A stretch of DNA of 64,000 bases from Colletotrichum lupini (lineage: Eukaryota; Ascomycota; Sordariomycetes; Glomerellales; Glomerellaceae), in the NCBI RefSeq assembly GCF_023278565.1, contig NC_064675.1:2666001-2730000 (forward strand). The letters are read 5' to 3'. The first letter of the stretch is position 1. Every line of letters starts with the position of its first letter. The position numbers and the translations under genes are program-made. The notes under the pieces were generated by a model. It saw nothing but the letters and a program-made list of their open reading frames with translations. It did not search any database and was not told the DNA's origin. Below, in pieces: positions 49,201 to 60,853 of the stretch.

Positions 49201-51241
49201 TTATATAATCTTATTAATCGCTCTATAATTAACGTAAAGTCGTAGCTCTCCTTTTTTCTTAAATATAAAAAGGATAGGTACTCTTACTGGGCTTATAGAG
49301 GGGCATATCTAGCCCCTAGCCTCTATTTTTATTAAATAGTTACGTAAGATCTCGAGCTTATAGTTCGATAGCGGGTAGATAGGTCCCTAGGGAATAGGCG
49401 CCGCGTTATTTAGCTCGATATAGTAGTCGTACGGTGCTCTATTTAGTAGCGAGATAGCCTTCTTTTTTAAAAATAAGTCGTTAAAGTCCTAGTAACGTAG
49501 CTTCTAGTCCTTAGCTACGCTTATTAGTATTACGTCGCTATTTATAGCTAGGTTAATTACGATATATATAAGTATTACCGAAACTAAGTCGTTTAGTAGC
49601 CCCTTTTTTAGGGCGTTTAAGTAAATATATCGTTCGTAAATTAGATATTACTACTTCTTTTACTTCTAACTAATTAGTAAGTCGATATTCTCTAGCTAGG
49701 GGAAACTAAGGATAAGCGTAAGTACCGTAATATTAACTATTACGAAGCGATATAGCTATGTTTTTATTACGTAGTTATTATTAGTAATTTAAAGCTATAG
49801 GTAGTAGTTTCCTAGCGTCTCTATCTATTTACCCTCGACGTTTATTAGCTACGGCGATAGGTAAATTCGTAGATTAGCGTTAAAGCTATTAAGTAGCCCG
49901 ATACTAACTACGTTCCCTTCTACTCCTAAATCGATAAGGGCGCTTAGCTTCTTTTATACGTAGTTTAAGTATATATAGGTCGGGACGTTTAAGCGCTACC
50001 CTTATTAATTACTAGTTACTTTTCTTATTAAGATAGTATTCGAGCTTATTATTAGTCCGCGCTACTTAGCTAGGGCGAGGTTTAATTAATAGCTAGCGGC
50101 CTTATACCCTTTCTAATTATATTTATAATATATAACGCTCGAGTAGCTATTAGCGAGGTGCCCGGTTTTATTATAATTATAGTATTATTAATACTACTCC
50201 CGCGGTTGTGGGTAATCTTTTACGATATAACTAGTCTTTTTATAATTATAATACGTAGTATCTTTACTAGGCGAGTTACGGCGTATTCTTTACGTATTCG
50301 ATTTATTAGCGCCTTAGTATCTTCCCGCTAGCTCGTTTAAGTTTAAGTTAGAATATTACCTAGGGGACGTTCGTAAGCTCTTTATTAATAGCGAGGATTA
50401 TTCGATACGTCTTATTAATAATACTAGTTATAGGTAAGTCTACGGAAGTTCTATTTATAATACTATTACGAGGCATAGTTCGGGCCATAGCTTACTTATT
50501 AGCGTAGAGATCCTCTATTTCTCTATTAGGACATATTCTAATTCTATCTCGAGCTTATTAATGCGGCTAACGAACTTATTAACTTTCTTTTTTTAGCCTT
50601 GCGAGGTACTATTTAGTTATATACTCGCTACTATTCCTTAGCTAGCGGGATTAAATAAGTTATCTTATAAAAAGGTCTTTAGTTCTTTTTATATAACTTA
50701 GTTTATTATAAAACCGGGGGTCCTTTAGTAGTCGAAAATATAGTATATTTAGGAGGTTTTTATACCGCTACTTAAGTAGCTAACCGTATACGCTACTTTA
50801 TTACGGTCTATTCTTATTTATTAAGCCTATAGGTTAAAGCGATAGTAATAGTTAAAAAAAAAGCTTTATAAATCCCGTACCGATTTACTAATATATAATA
50901 AGTTAGGGAGGGATAGTAATCTAAATATAGACGTTCCGCTTATAGCGCTTATTTAAATTAAGAGGGAGCTAATAAATAGGGGCTTAGGTAGTACGAACTT
51001 ATTATTTTATCGTCGCTCGAGCGGCGCTTTAAGTACGGCTTTGCTTATTAAACTATCCTTAGTCTAGGGGTTTACGTTTCTATTTATATTAAAGCTAACG
51101 TCCGAAGTTATTATAATTAAAACTATAGCCCTTAGCGCGGGGGCCGGGCTATTTAAGGAGCTTTATAAGCGTTTTAAATTTACTCGTCTTTTATATAAGC
51201 GCTCTTCGTACGTTACGATAAAGATTTCTTTTTCTAATTAT
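46261..51241 (-). pseudogene. RIP-inactivated gag-pol of Gypsy B2, with chromodomain
   Basis: Same order as B1: gag with two zinc knuckles at about 50101-50231, RT active site YLDN at 48928-48939, integrase with GPY/F segment at about 46470-46650, chromodomain at about 46303-46364 (YLI, then KGYSSDE). B2 keeps a few residues that B1 has lost and vice versa, so the pair could give a consensus of the family. Stops occur throughout. Confidence 0.86.
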
Positions 51242-51567
51242 CGTTTTTATTTTTATAGTTCTACTAGCCTATTACTTATCGTTCGGTTTAAGTATTAATA
51301 AGTAAGGGTAAGAGGTTTACTATTTTATTTAAAATTCGTTAATACTCTTAGTAATGCGGTCCTTTTACGTTACCGCTACGTTAATAGTTCTACCGCGCTT
51401 CGTTCTTATATTATTTACTAAGGAAGAGGCGACTCTAGGGGGTCCGATAGAAAAGAGTCGTTTTTTTTTTATTATTATAGTACTAACTACGCTCTCTCGC
51501 TATGTCTCGTTCTTATTAGTATTTTAAGCTTCCGGCCTAGTCCCCTTTATAAATAAAGATTTTAGAC

Positions 51568-51777
51568 TATTAATAAGTATACGATATAGGGAAGAAGCTT
51601 ATAGAGGCTAATTACTATTAGGGTCTAAAAGAGGAATTACTAAAATTTGCCCTTCCTTCGAGGTATATTACTAGCGCTCTATATATACCTAAGCTACTCT
51701 TTTATTACTTAGTCCCCCTCTTTATGCCCCCCTAAACTATCCCTTAACTAACGAGGCCTAACCGGTAAGGCCTAATA
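51568..51777 (-). repeat. Right LTR of Gypsy B2 (5' LTR)
   Basis: 210 bp, TATTAATAAG to GGCCTAATA, followed by TSD GGTTT. Confidence 0.93.
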
Positions 51778-51782
51778 GGTTT

Positions 51783-52481
51783 CGCTTTTTAAGAGACTTT
51801 TTTAACCGATACTAGACTTATTATATAATTAAACACGTCTTGCCTTAGTAGCAGAGGCCTGAGCCGTGGGACGAAAAAGGTTAGTAATAAAGGAAAGTGC
51901 TAAAGTTATAGCTTTTTAATAGAATCCTAAAAGAGATTGTCTAGAGTACTAAAGATATCTTCGATATAGTCGTATACGAGCTAGGAGAAAACCGGGGAAC
52001 AATCTTATTCTCGACTCTGAGTAGCGTTAAGTACTTTTTATCTAGCGCCTAGTAGTAGAACTATTAGTAAATACTCTAGGTCGTAGAGGAAGAGCTCGTA
52101 GACGTGCTATCGACCGTCCTTAAATAGGAGGCGCGTGAGAAAGATAGGGGCTAGGAGCGGCCGCGATAGATACGTAACGACGAGCGTAAATACCGCGGCC
52201 TCATTAGGAAGATATAAGGTTCGATAGGTCGCTATACGCGAGATTTACATAACTACCGTAATAGCATTCGGTTACTAAAGGAGTAGCTAATCAGTAATTA
52301 GCAACAGAGCCGTAATAACCTCTCGCTAATCGACGTAGAGAACGTCCGGCTCTTTACGTACGTAACTGTTATATTCCTACCGCTTAGCTTCGCGGCTAGC
52401 ATCTTTAGCATGAGCGAAACACTACTAGGCGATGTCCTTAAGCCCATAATTATTTGCTCCGTTATTACGCTCTTCCTCACC
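51783..52481 (+). pseudogene. CorA-like gene, fragment 5 (codons 1176-1408), with TM1
   Basis: In frame from fragment 4 (IGF to RFLRDFFNRY). It has the highest density of stops, about 20, nearly all where Trp or Gln would fit. Next come a basic stretch around 52180-52310 and SNLSLIDVENVRLF-like sequence leading into TM1 (about 52340-52410, ending FAASIFSM). TM2 begins (VLKPIIICSVITLFLT) and is cut at TCACC (52477-52481) by Copia A4. Confidence 0.83.
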
Positions 52482-52686
52482 TGTTAGTATCCCTATTACA
52501 GGGTAGTTAGTTCGAACCGTAGTTAACGAAGAGATTAATTAAACTATATAAATATCTGCGTAATAGGTATAAAAAAGAGGTTTTAACTATAGGTTAAGCT
52601 AGCTATAATAATCGTAAATAAGGCCCCTAATTAGCCCCTACGTAGTTAGCTATATATTACGGTCGAATTAGATTTCTAATTTAATA
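52482..52686 (-). repeat. Left LTR of Copia A4 (3' LTR)
   Basis: 205 bp, TGTTAGTATCC to TCTAATTTAATA. The outer 60 bases are well preserved and the inner end is RIP-converted. Confidence 0.93.
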
Positions 52687-55600
52687 TTAACTTTCTCTTT
52701 TTTTTATCGATTTAACTACTACGGTTAGAGGTATAATTCGACCTCAGGCCCGTTTACTAAGTCGTCTCCTTTTCCCCTTTTTTTTTACTTTTTTTATATA
52801 ACCTATCCCTCTATTTATATAATAACTTTTTCGCTACTTATAAATTACTCTAATCCCTTATTTAGTACTACTTTTATAAAAGCGTTTGCGAGGTTATTTT
52901 TATTATTAATTTTACAGATTTTAAGTATCTTGCGCTTTTTATATAATTACCTAAGGGCTATAATATTAATTATAAGCCTCTTTTCTTTTATTATTCCTAA
53001 TTTAACGAGGTATTTATATAGTAAGTAAGAATTAGTATAAATAACCGTTAGAATAAGTAAAAGGCTAATTTAATTAGTAATCTTCTTTAGCGTTATTAAA
53101 ATTACGTAGGAGAGGTTAATACTATTAACTATACCATAGACTTCTAATATTAATATACTTCTCGTTACCCGCTTATTTTTAGTTAACGAGTAATAGATTA
53201 TATTACTATATATAGTAAATTCGCTCTTACTTATACTCTCGTTAGCTAGGATAATAATATACCCTAATTATAAAGTAAGGTCGTTATTATTTATAAATAA
53301 CTTATTAATAAAGACGTAGAGCTTACTAATTATAAGGTCGATTAGGTAATAAACGAGACCTCGATCGAGATTTATTTATTACTACTTAAGCTGCTTATTA
53401 AGTACCTTAACGTTTTATTTAGTTAGATCTATAGCTTACGCTACCCTACCGTAATTAAAAATTACTTCGGGTTAATAAATATTTATAATATATACCCCTC
53501 GCACGAGCTTAGCTTTATATTATTTTTTAATATCGGTTATATTTAAATCAACGAGGTTAATTTTCTTACCCTACCCCTTTTATTAAAAAACGACGGTTTC
53601 CTTTTTAATTATAAAAATCCCGCTATTAAATACTAAGGGGGTATTTATTATAAGGACCTCTTTTAGCTTCGTTACGGAGCCCGCTTTTTAGAGCTCCTTA
53701 TCCTCCTTTTTTATAAAGTTAATATTAAATAGGCCTAATATATTATTAATTTATATTCTAACGATTTTAAATTAGTTACCTTTATACTCCGTAACTAGTA
53801 AGTACGGGTCGTACGTAAAAGTGATTATTAATAGTTAATTAATATAAAAATCGTAGTAAGTAGCTTATTAATAAGTGCCCGATTCTACGAGCCTATATAG
53901 TAGCTTAAGTACTTTAATAATCGTGCTTTTTAGGTACTTATTAGCTATTTCTTTTAGTAAATAGGCTAGGATTTTTTTTATAAGTCCTGTGGCTGATTGG
54001 GTATAAGCCTAGGTAATATTACGGCTCTAAATTTCGTATCCCTTTTTTTATAGTAATACTATTAGTGCTATTATTAATTATTAGTTATAGCGTTATATAG
54101 TAAGTAATTATATAAGTAGCGTCGCTTTTTTAATATCGCCGTACCCTTGAATTACGTATTTAGATTTCTCATATAGCTAGGGTGTTCCTTTCTTTTTAAT
54201 TTTACGAATTATTCGTAATTTAAATATGCGGAGGTTGATATATTTTTTTAGGTTATATAGGATAAATTAATAGACCCCTCGATTGCGAAGAGTATTTATT
54301 TTAATAAGATCTAATCCCTTATATAGTTTTTTAGTAGTTATAATTATGCTTTCCTTGCGTAGTTTAACTACTAGTTCGAAATCGGCTTTTTTCATTATTA
54401 TATAAAAGGTATTAATTACCTCGTTATTAGTAATAAATTACTGCGTTAGGGCTTACTATTATAGTTTTTTATAACGTCTCGCTAGTAGTATTAGTACCCT
54501 TTTAATAATTTCTTTTTCTTTATTATTTATTAGTACTACTATAACGATTTTATTAAGGATAATTTTTTATACTTTTACCGCGGGTTATATAGTTTTCCTT
54601 AGCTCTTTTTTTTTTTTATAGGTTAGAAATTACTTCGTTGGGATTTATATAGTACGGTTTAATTACTATAATTAATATTTTAAGTAGCTAGTTACGATCT
54701 CTTATAATTATATAAGAGCGCTCGTTAATAAAAATTAACTTATATAGCCTAGCCTATTATTAAGTAATTTCGCGCTATACTCGTATATCTAAATTTAGTA
54801 ATATATTTAGATTATTCCCTATATTAGGCCTATTGCGCGTAGTAATTACTTTATTAACTTACTTTCTAATACTTACCTCGCGCAGTGCCCATATTACTTT
54901 TTTAACTACTTAGGCTCGTTAGCTTATATTTAGTAATAGTAATAAGGCTAAGGTCGTTCTTAGATATACTCTAAATATTAATAGCGTTAGTATAAGTCCG
55001 TTAGGCCCTATAGTATTATTATAATATTTAAGTACTATTTAGAGGTATTCGTTATTAGTGGAATCCGGATTTTTTTTTTAATAATTCTGAACGCCTTTTT
55101 TAATTATTAGTGTGCCCTCTTTACTTTTTTAATACTATAATACGCTTTAATAAGTACGACTTTTAACTATATACTATAGGCCGTTATATTATTCCTGAAT
55201 TTTACTAATTTAAAGCTAGTATTAATGTCGGTTTTAATACTATTTAGTAGTCCTTAGTATGTATCGATCTAGCTTTTTTATAGGGCTATTTATATTATTT
55301 TTATTTATAAATCCTAGAGGAATTGCCCTATTTAAAAAGATATAGCTATATCGATTATATATAGTACTAGCCGACTATTTAAATAAAAGATATTAATAAC
55401 GATTTTTTAGTTAAAGTTAAGCTTATTACGTAATTTAAACTTAAATTTACGTAGGCTCTGTATATTTATTTAGTATTAGTAATATACTTTCGTTAACTAT
55501 TCTAACACCCTTATTTCGATATTATTATTACTTAATTATTTTAAAAAGTTATATAGCCTCGTAACCGACGGGTGCCCGAATCTCTAATATAGTTTTCTAA

Positions 55601-58600
55601 GCTCACTTTCCGTTAAGTAATTAATCGACTTTATATTATTAATAAGCTTTATAAACGTATACCCTTATTATCGTTTAACTATTTCGAAGTACTTATTATT
55701 AAAGATTCTATTTTTCGTATTATTAAATATAATGCCTAGTCGATCTATATTTTTTAAATATAAGAGAAATGGGGTATTAATAAGTAAAATATAGAAAGTT
55801 ATTGTTCCGAAGTGCGTCTCTATTTTTACTATACCTAGGGCGACGATTTCCTTACTTAGGCTAAAACTAATCTTTATAATACTTACTATTAACGTATTAA
55901 GCGTTACTAATACGATTTTTTATAGTACTTATAGAATTACCCTTTTTTTTTAGTTAACTATTATAATACCTTAGTATTTAGGATAATCTTATAGAAATTA
56001 CTTAGGCCGTACTTTTTACTCGCGTAAAATACTTATATAAGCTTAGTATTTAAGAGATTTAGGTAGTATAAAAAGGACCCCTTTAGCTACCCTTAGATTT
56101 ACTTAGTACTATATTCCTTTTTTTTAAATATTAAAAAAAATAGCGTCTTCTTTTTAATCGTTAAGAGAATAGGCTTTAGCCCTATTAGATTTACCTTTTT
56201 AGTTACCTCTATATCCGTTATTTAAGGGACCTTCCCTTATTATTTATAAATAAAAGCTTATTTATTAAGAGCTTTTATTACCCTCTATTCGTTTAGCCTC
56301 GTATATCCTCTAGAGGCTAACGGGGCGAAAAAAGAGTAATTAATATTATTAATTTTATTATAATCTAATTCGTTAGTATAGGGGGTAAGATCTTCTTTAT
56401 TTTCCGAATCTTTTATAGGGGGTATATACTTTAGGCTATTATTTTAGCTACTATTATTAGGTTCCGTACCCCTAGATCTGCCTTTATATATAATAAAAAA
56501 TTAGTTAAATTAACGAGGGCTGGTTTTGCTATTTATTACCCTCGACTTTTTATATTATTTATACGATTTAATACGCTCTTTTTTAGAGTAGTTACTTAAC
56601 TAATATTTATCTTTTTTATAAATATAGTATTACTTTTTTTATTACCCTACCCGTAAGTTAAATCTTTACTTATTTAACGAATCTAGGCCTCTTTATTAGT
56701 AATTACTATATTTAGCCTTTTTTCTTTTTTTATTATACGTTCGATCGACTTAATATTATTAATAAGGGCCGTTATATACCTAGAGGTAGGTTTAGCGCAG
56801 TATTCTTATTTTAATATTAAAACTAGATTTTAGCCTCGAGTAGAGCGCCTCGTAGTTTTTAAGTACTTAGTATAGGGTTATTTTTATTTTTAATATACGC
56901 TAGATTATAATATAAAAATATCTGACTTTTTACTTATTTATTTTCTTATTTAGCTAGGTTTTTATTAGCTTATTGATTCGATCGATAAGCTTTTTAAGGA
57001 TCTCTATTTATGATTTACCCTTTATTATCTTAGTTATAAATATAAAAGAAATCGCTCGTAGCTTAGATAGGAGCTCTAGGTTCTTATTATAGGTCTCGAA
57101 GCGGCTTTAAATTACGTTAATTATATTAAAAAAGTCGTTTTAATTAAAATTACGTACTACTTTATAATAATAATCCGAGGCTTTACTTATAAGTATAATA
57201 TTAATTACCGAATAATACTAGTATTCCCTAATTTTAACTTTTTTATAATAATCGTAAAATATTATTAGGGTTTTTTATAAGACGTTATACTTCCCCTTAG
57301 AGTATAATTTCTTTTTTGGGAAGATCTTTTTGAGGTTTATAAATTACTTCGTATTTACTACTAGATTTCTGGTATTTATATACGATCCCTACGTTACTAC
57401 GTATTATTAGTAACTTTGGATCGTTTACTTCTTTTTTTATTAGCTAATTAGCGCTGAATTTTGCGTTAGTAATAGTAATGAGTTATAAATTAAAATAAGC
57501 AGAATTATTAATTATCGTATTTTTAGTACTATATTTTGCCCTAGTATATCCTTTTATAATAATAGATTTTTATTAGTAATTATAGGGAGGAAATTTGGGT
57601 TATTTACTTTTTTTTTAAATTCGTTAAAGCGATTATACGCTCTATTAACTTATACTTAGTTCTATAGTACGAATTCCTTTTTTATAATTATTATTATTAG
57701 TATTTTATATAGCTCTTGCGATTATAATTGCGTTAGTAATACCCCTTACTTATAGAGGAATTTATTAACTACTTTTATAATTCTTAGGCTTGCGCTCGCG
57801 AACTATTTATCTAGTTAGGAACTAAGGTCGTTTATAATTTCGTAAAATAGGGGTTACCCCTATAGCCCCTTTTTCTTATAGACCTTAGTTAAATAGATTA
57901 ATACCGCGTTAATTTACTTATTATTAAGCTAATCCGCGATTTTATATATCTACGTCCCTTAATAATCCGGGTTAATATTTATTTACTTATAAGGGATTAG
58001 GATTTTATTTAGGATCGGGTTTCGTCCTTTTTTTTTTTACCCTAACTTACTAAGGGTCGTATTTTAGTTTATGCCCGTATTAGTAGTCGTTAGCGTATTT
58101 AATTTTAATAAGGATATATTTAATTCGCGTATTAGTTATAATAAATCCGTATTTTTATTACTTAACGAATTTGTTAGGGTTTAGGAGATTCCCGCTTCTT
58201 TTTACTATCTCGCTACTATTCTCGTTTTTATTATTTTTAGTAATTATTATTACTTTTTTAAATTGCTAGCTATTATACTTATTAAAATCCTCCTTTTTAT
58301 TTAGTATAAAAGGGTAGGTTTTAGTAGTTCTTTTTTATAATAATAGTAGTAAACGTTTATATTACTATAAGAAGATTTAGTAATTAGTCTTAGGATTTTT
58401 ATTAGTTACTAATTTTCGCTATTCTATATACTTCTAGCCTCCTAAGCCTCGTGCTCTTTATAATTTTTAAATAATTTCTTTTTTTAACTTACTTTTTTTA
58501 AGGTAGTATTCTATAAGAATAGTTAAAAGTAAATACCGGGCGGCTCGTAAAGGAGCTATATAGGCTATTAAGAACTATATAGGCTATTAAGTATAGTTAA

Positions 58601-59701
58601 CGAAGTTAAGCCCTCTTTTTTATAAAATCGTATATTTTAAAAACTTACTAAAAATGCTTATTTATTACTCGTATATAGTAGGGTTAAATACTTTAAAGAT
58701 TTTATTTTTTACGGCCTCTTAATACCCTATTTTATATTTTTTAAATAATCTTTTTCATAGCTTAATTACGGTTAAGTAATTATTACTTATTAGCGATCCT
58801 TTTTATTACTTAGTTAATTTCTTAAAATTAATAATCTCGCGCTAGGAGTTAATATAAAAAAAAGCCCTTTAGCGGCCCTTTAGAAAATTCTTTTTTTTTC
58901 CCTTTAAATCCTCGTCCTTTTAGCTTTTTCTTAAGTTAATAATAACTCTAGCGGGAGGTTATAAAACTATTTTAAAATAGCTACCTTTTTTTTAAGTTAA
59001 TTTCTAAGATTTATAATACTCTTAACTTAATATTATTAAGACCTCTAAATCCCCTCCTCCTTTATTAAACCGTCCCTTATATTATATTCTTAAGTAATAC
59101 CCGGGGGGTAGTTAAGAGAGCTATAAAGAGGTTATTTAGATTATAAGCTTAAGGTCGTATTTATAAAATCCTCGTAGTAATAGACTTTTTTATATACTAT
59201 AGATCTCTTAGCTTAATAACTCTTATAAAGTTACCTTTATTACTAAGTAAGAATATTTACGTTTAGAGATCCTTTTTTTTAATTACGCAGTACTTTTTTA
59301 TATTATATTATTAAGCTCGTTCGTTACGCTAACTAATTAGGTAAGTAGTTATTATATAAATATTTCTTTTTACTAATTTAACTAGTTAATTTTTAATTAC
59401 GGGCCGGCTATAGAAAAGTTGTTTAATAAAAAAGCTACTCGGAGTAATAATAAAAGGCTAGTTACTTAAGTAGTTTTATTAATTAACGTAGTTTAACGTA
59501 GTAAACGTCGACCTCTCGTGGGTAGTAAAGGGCTATAATTACTTAATTTTATATAATATTTAAGAATTACCTCTTTTTTTATTTATTTTTATAAGGTTAA
59601 TTAATATAAATTTCTTATCCCGTATAGTATTAAAAGGTCGTCTCTTTTACGTAGCGAGATATTTTATTAATTTACGATAATAGAATTTAATTACTAATTA
59701 G

Positions 59702-59906
59702 TATTAGTATCCTTATTATAAGGTAATTAGTTCGAACCGTAGTTAATAAAAAGATTAATTAAACTATATAAATATTTACGTAGTAGGTATAAAAAGGAGG
59801 TTCTAACCGTAGGTTAGGCTAGCTATAATAATTATAAATAGGGCCCCTAATTAGCCCCTGCGCAGTCGGCTGTATGCCGCGGTCGAATTAGACTTTTAAT
59901 CCGACA
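59702..59906 (-). repeat. Right LTR of Copia A4 (5' LTR)
   Basis: 205 bp, TATTAGTATCC to TTAATCCGACA, the only family A LTR here that keeps its terminal CA. Confidence 0.93.
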
Positions 59907-59911
59907 TCACC

Positions 59912-60589
59912 ATTATGGCGCTGGCGAATGCGAAGAAAGTGTCAATGGCGATTAATAACTACTCGCAGGCGAAGATCAACAGCAGTCTGTTTAACTTGAG
60001 ACACGAGGCGCAGGCGTCACCCACACGACATTAACATGAGGAGGCCAAGGCTGGCGGGGTATCTGAAAAGGACAAAAAGCCTGGCGGTCCTACTTCAACC
60101 CAACCAATCATCAACAAGGCAAGCTTTTCGGGGCACGTTCGGTTCTGGATAGTATATCTATTCATTGACCTGCCCTCTGAGAAGGTCTCTACGACATGTG
60201 GGATCTTGGGAGACAAAGAGCCTAGCTACTGGACCACCTACATTCATGTCATTGTAGGATTCATGGTTTCACCTGTCCTTCTCGTTGCTCGCCTCATCCA
60301 GATTTTTCTTTACAACACAATCGATTTGGGGCGACTGGCCTGGGGTAAGTGTGATGCCCCACCTGACCGTTCTCACTACTGACTCACTCAAGGCCAATAC
60401 AAGCTTTTTGTTACATCAGCAAAGCCGAAGAAGCAACAGTTGAAGCGGAATTGGCTGACAGACACCACGAGTATACATCGGTCGCTCAAGGAAAAGGTTG
60501 CAGAAGTGAAAGAACGCTTATCAGACCAGCAGATAAGTAAGAACGAACCGAGCAGGTATGGAGATACCGGTATGAAAGAGTCAAGATGA
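59912..60589 (+). pseudogene. CorA-like gene, fragment 6 (codons 1409-1617 and stop)
   Basis: In frame from TM2 in fragment 5 (LFLT to IMALANAKKVSMAINNYSQ). One in-frame TAA follows PTRH at about 60030. Later come FSGHVRFWIVYLFIDLPSEK and the hydrophobic VIVGFMVSPVLLVARL. Intron 60345-60392 joins LAWG to QYKLFVTSAKPKK. A basic, charged tail ends GMKESR and TGA (60587-60589). Composition is almost normal, which shows RIP fading to the right. Confidence 0.82.
60345..60392 (+). other. Intron 3 of the CorA-like gene
   Basis: GTAAGT donor, two possible CTGAC/CTCAC branch sites and AAG acceptor, 48 nt. Removing it is needed to keep the last 66 codons in frame up to TGA at 60587-60589. Confidence 0.8.
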
Positions 60590-60853
60590 AGTGATACGTC
60601 TCACGAAGCTCCCTCTGCATATCATGTGTTGAGTACTGCTCATTTCAGTTACATACCGGTAAATGTCAAGAGCATTAGAGTGCGCGCCCATCAAGATTCG
60701 TAGTGTTATAAATCAAGTTGCTTCATTCTTTGAAACTTCTAGCTTGCACCCTCGTTCGATGTAACCACAGTCTCTCAAAATACTGTTCAAGAGCATCCGG
60801 CAAGACTCGTGTGATCAAAATTCTGAGACATCCTAGCTAAACAAGCTCACTGC
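60590..60853. other. Convergent 3' flank between the CorA-like gene and the minus-strand gene
   Basis: 264 bp of normal composition with nothing coding. It must hold both transcripts' 3' ends. I see no clear poly(A) signal. Confidence 0.5.

Larger units (their letters stand above)
44421..51777 (-). mobile_element. Gypsy family B, copy B2 (Ty3/Gypsy chromovirus)
   Basis: Complete 7357-bp element, identical in length to B1, with LTRs 44421-44630 and 51568-51777 and perfect TSD GGTTT (44416-44420, 51778-51782). It retains intact LTR ends (TGTTAATAGG on the left). Coding is on the minus strand. B1 and B2 line up with a constant offset of 37541 bases from end to end. It sits between codons 1175 and 1176 of the CorA-like gene. 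Confidence 0.93.
52482..59906 (-). mobile_element. Copia family A, copy A4
   Basis: Uninterrupted 7425-bp element with LTRs 52482-52686 and 59702-59906, perfect TSD TCACC (52477-52481, 59907-59911) and canonical ends TG at 52482 and CA at 59906. Coding is on the minus strand: RNase H about 52836-53156, RT about 53496-54446, integrase about 54936-55606, protease about 55676-55996, gag up to 59701. No frame stays open. It interrupts the TM2 codons of the CorA-like gene. Confidence 0.93.
19777..60589 (+). pseudogene. Host CorA-like membrane protein gene, exploded by five LTR-element insertions and RIP-mutated
   Basis: Six islands form one gene: 19777-21039, 34791-35880, 42920-43355, 43566-44420, 51783-52481 and 59912-60589. 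With each element plus one TSD copy disregarded and introns 19904-19955, 34980-35046 and 60345-60392 removed, the length is 4854 nt, exactly 1618 codons ending in TGA, with no frame break at any of the five junctions. The C-terminal part has TM1 (VRLFTYVTVIFLPLSFAAS, then IFSM), TM2 split by Copia A4, and further hydrophobic segments near the end. The FLPLSF...SIFSM segment is typical of fungal CorA-like transporters, where the classic GMN is replaced. The large N-terminal part (YFGEHG, CYASFGDDG) resembles fungal hypothetical proteins found with CorA-like tails. About 50 in-frame stops, nearly all TAA/TAG at Gln/Trp positions, show RIP. The Mg2+ transport role is inference. Confidence 0.83.

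Noticed and set aside
4181..59906. Centromere or other AT-rich structural region
   Set aside because: Every AT-rich base is accounted for by named elements with LTRs and TSDs. Nothing is left that needs a centromere explanation.
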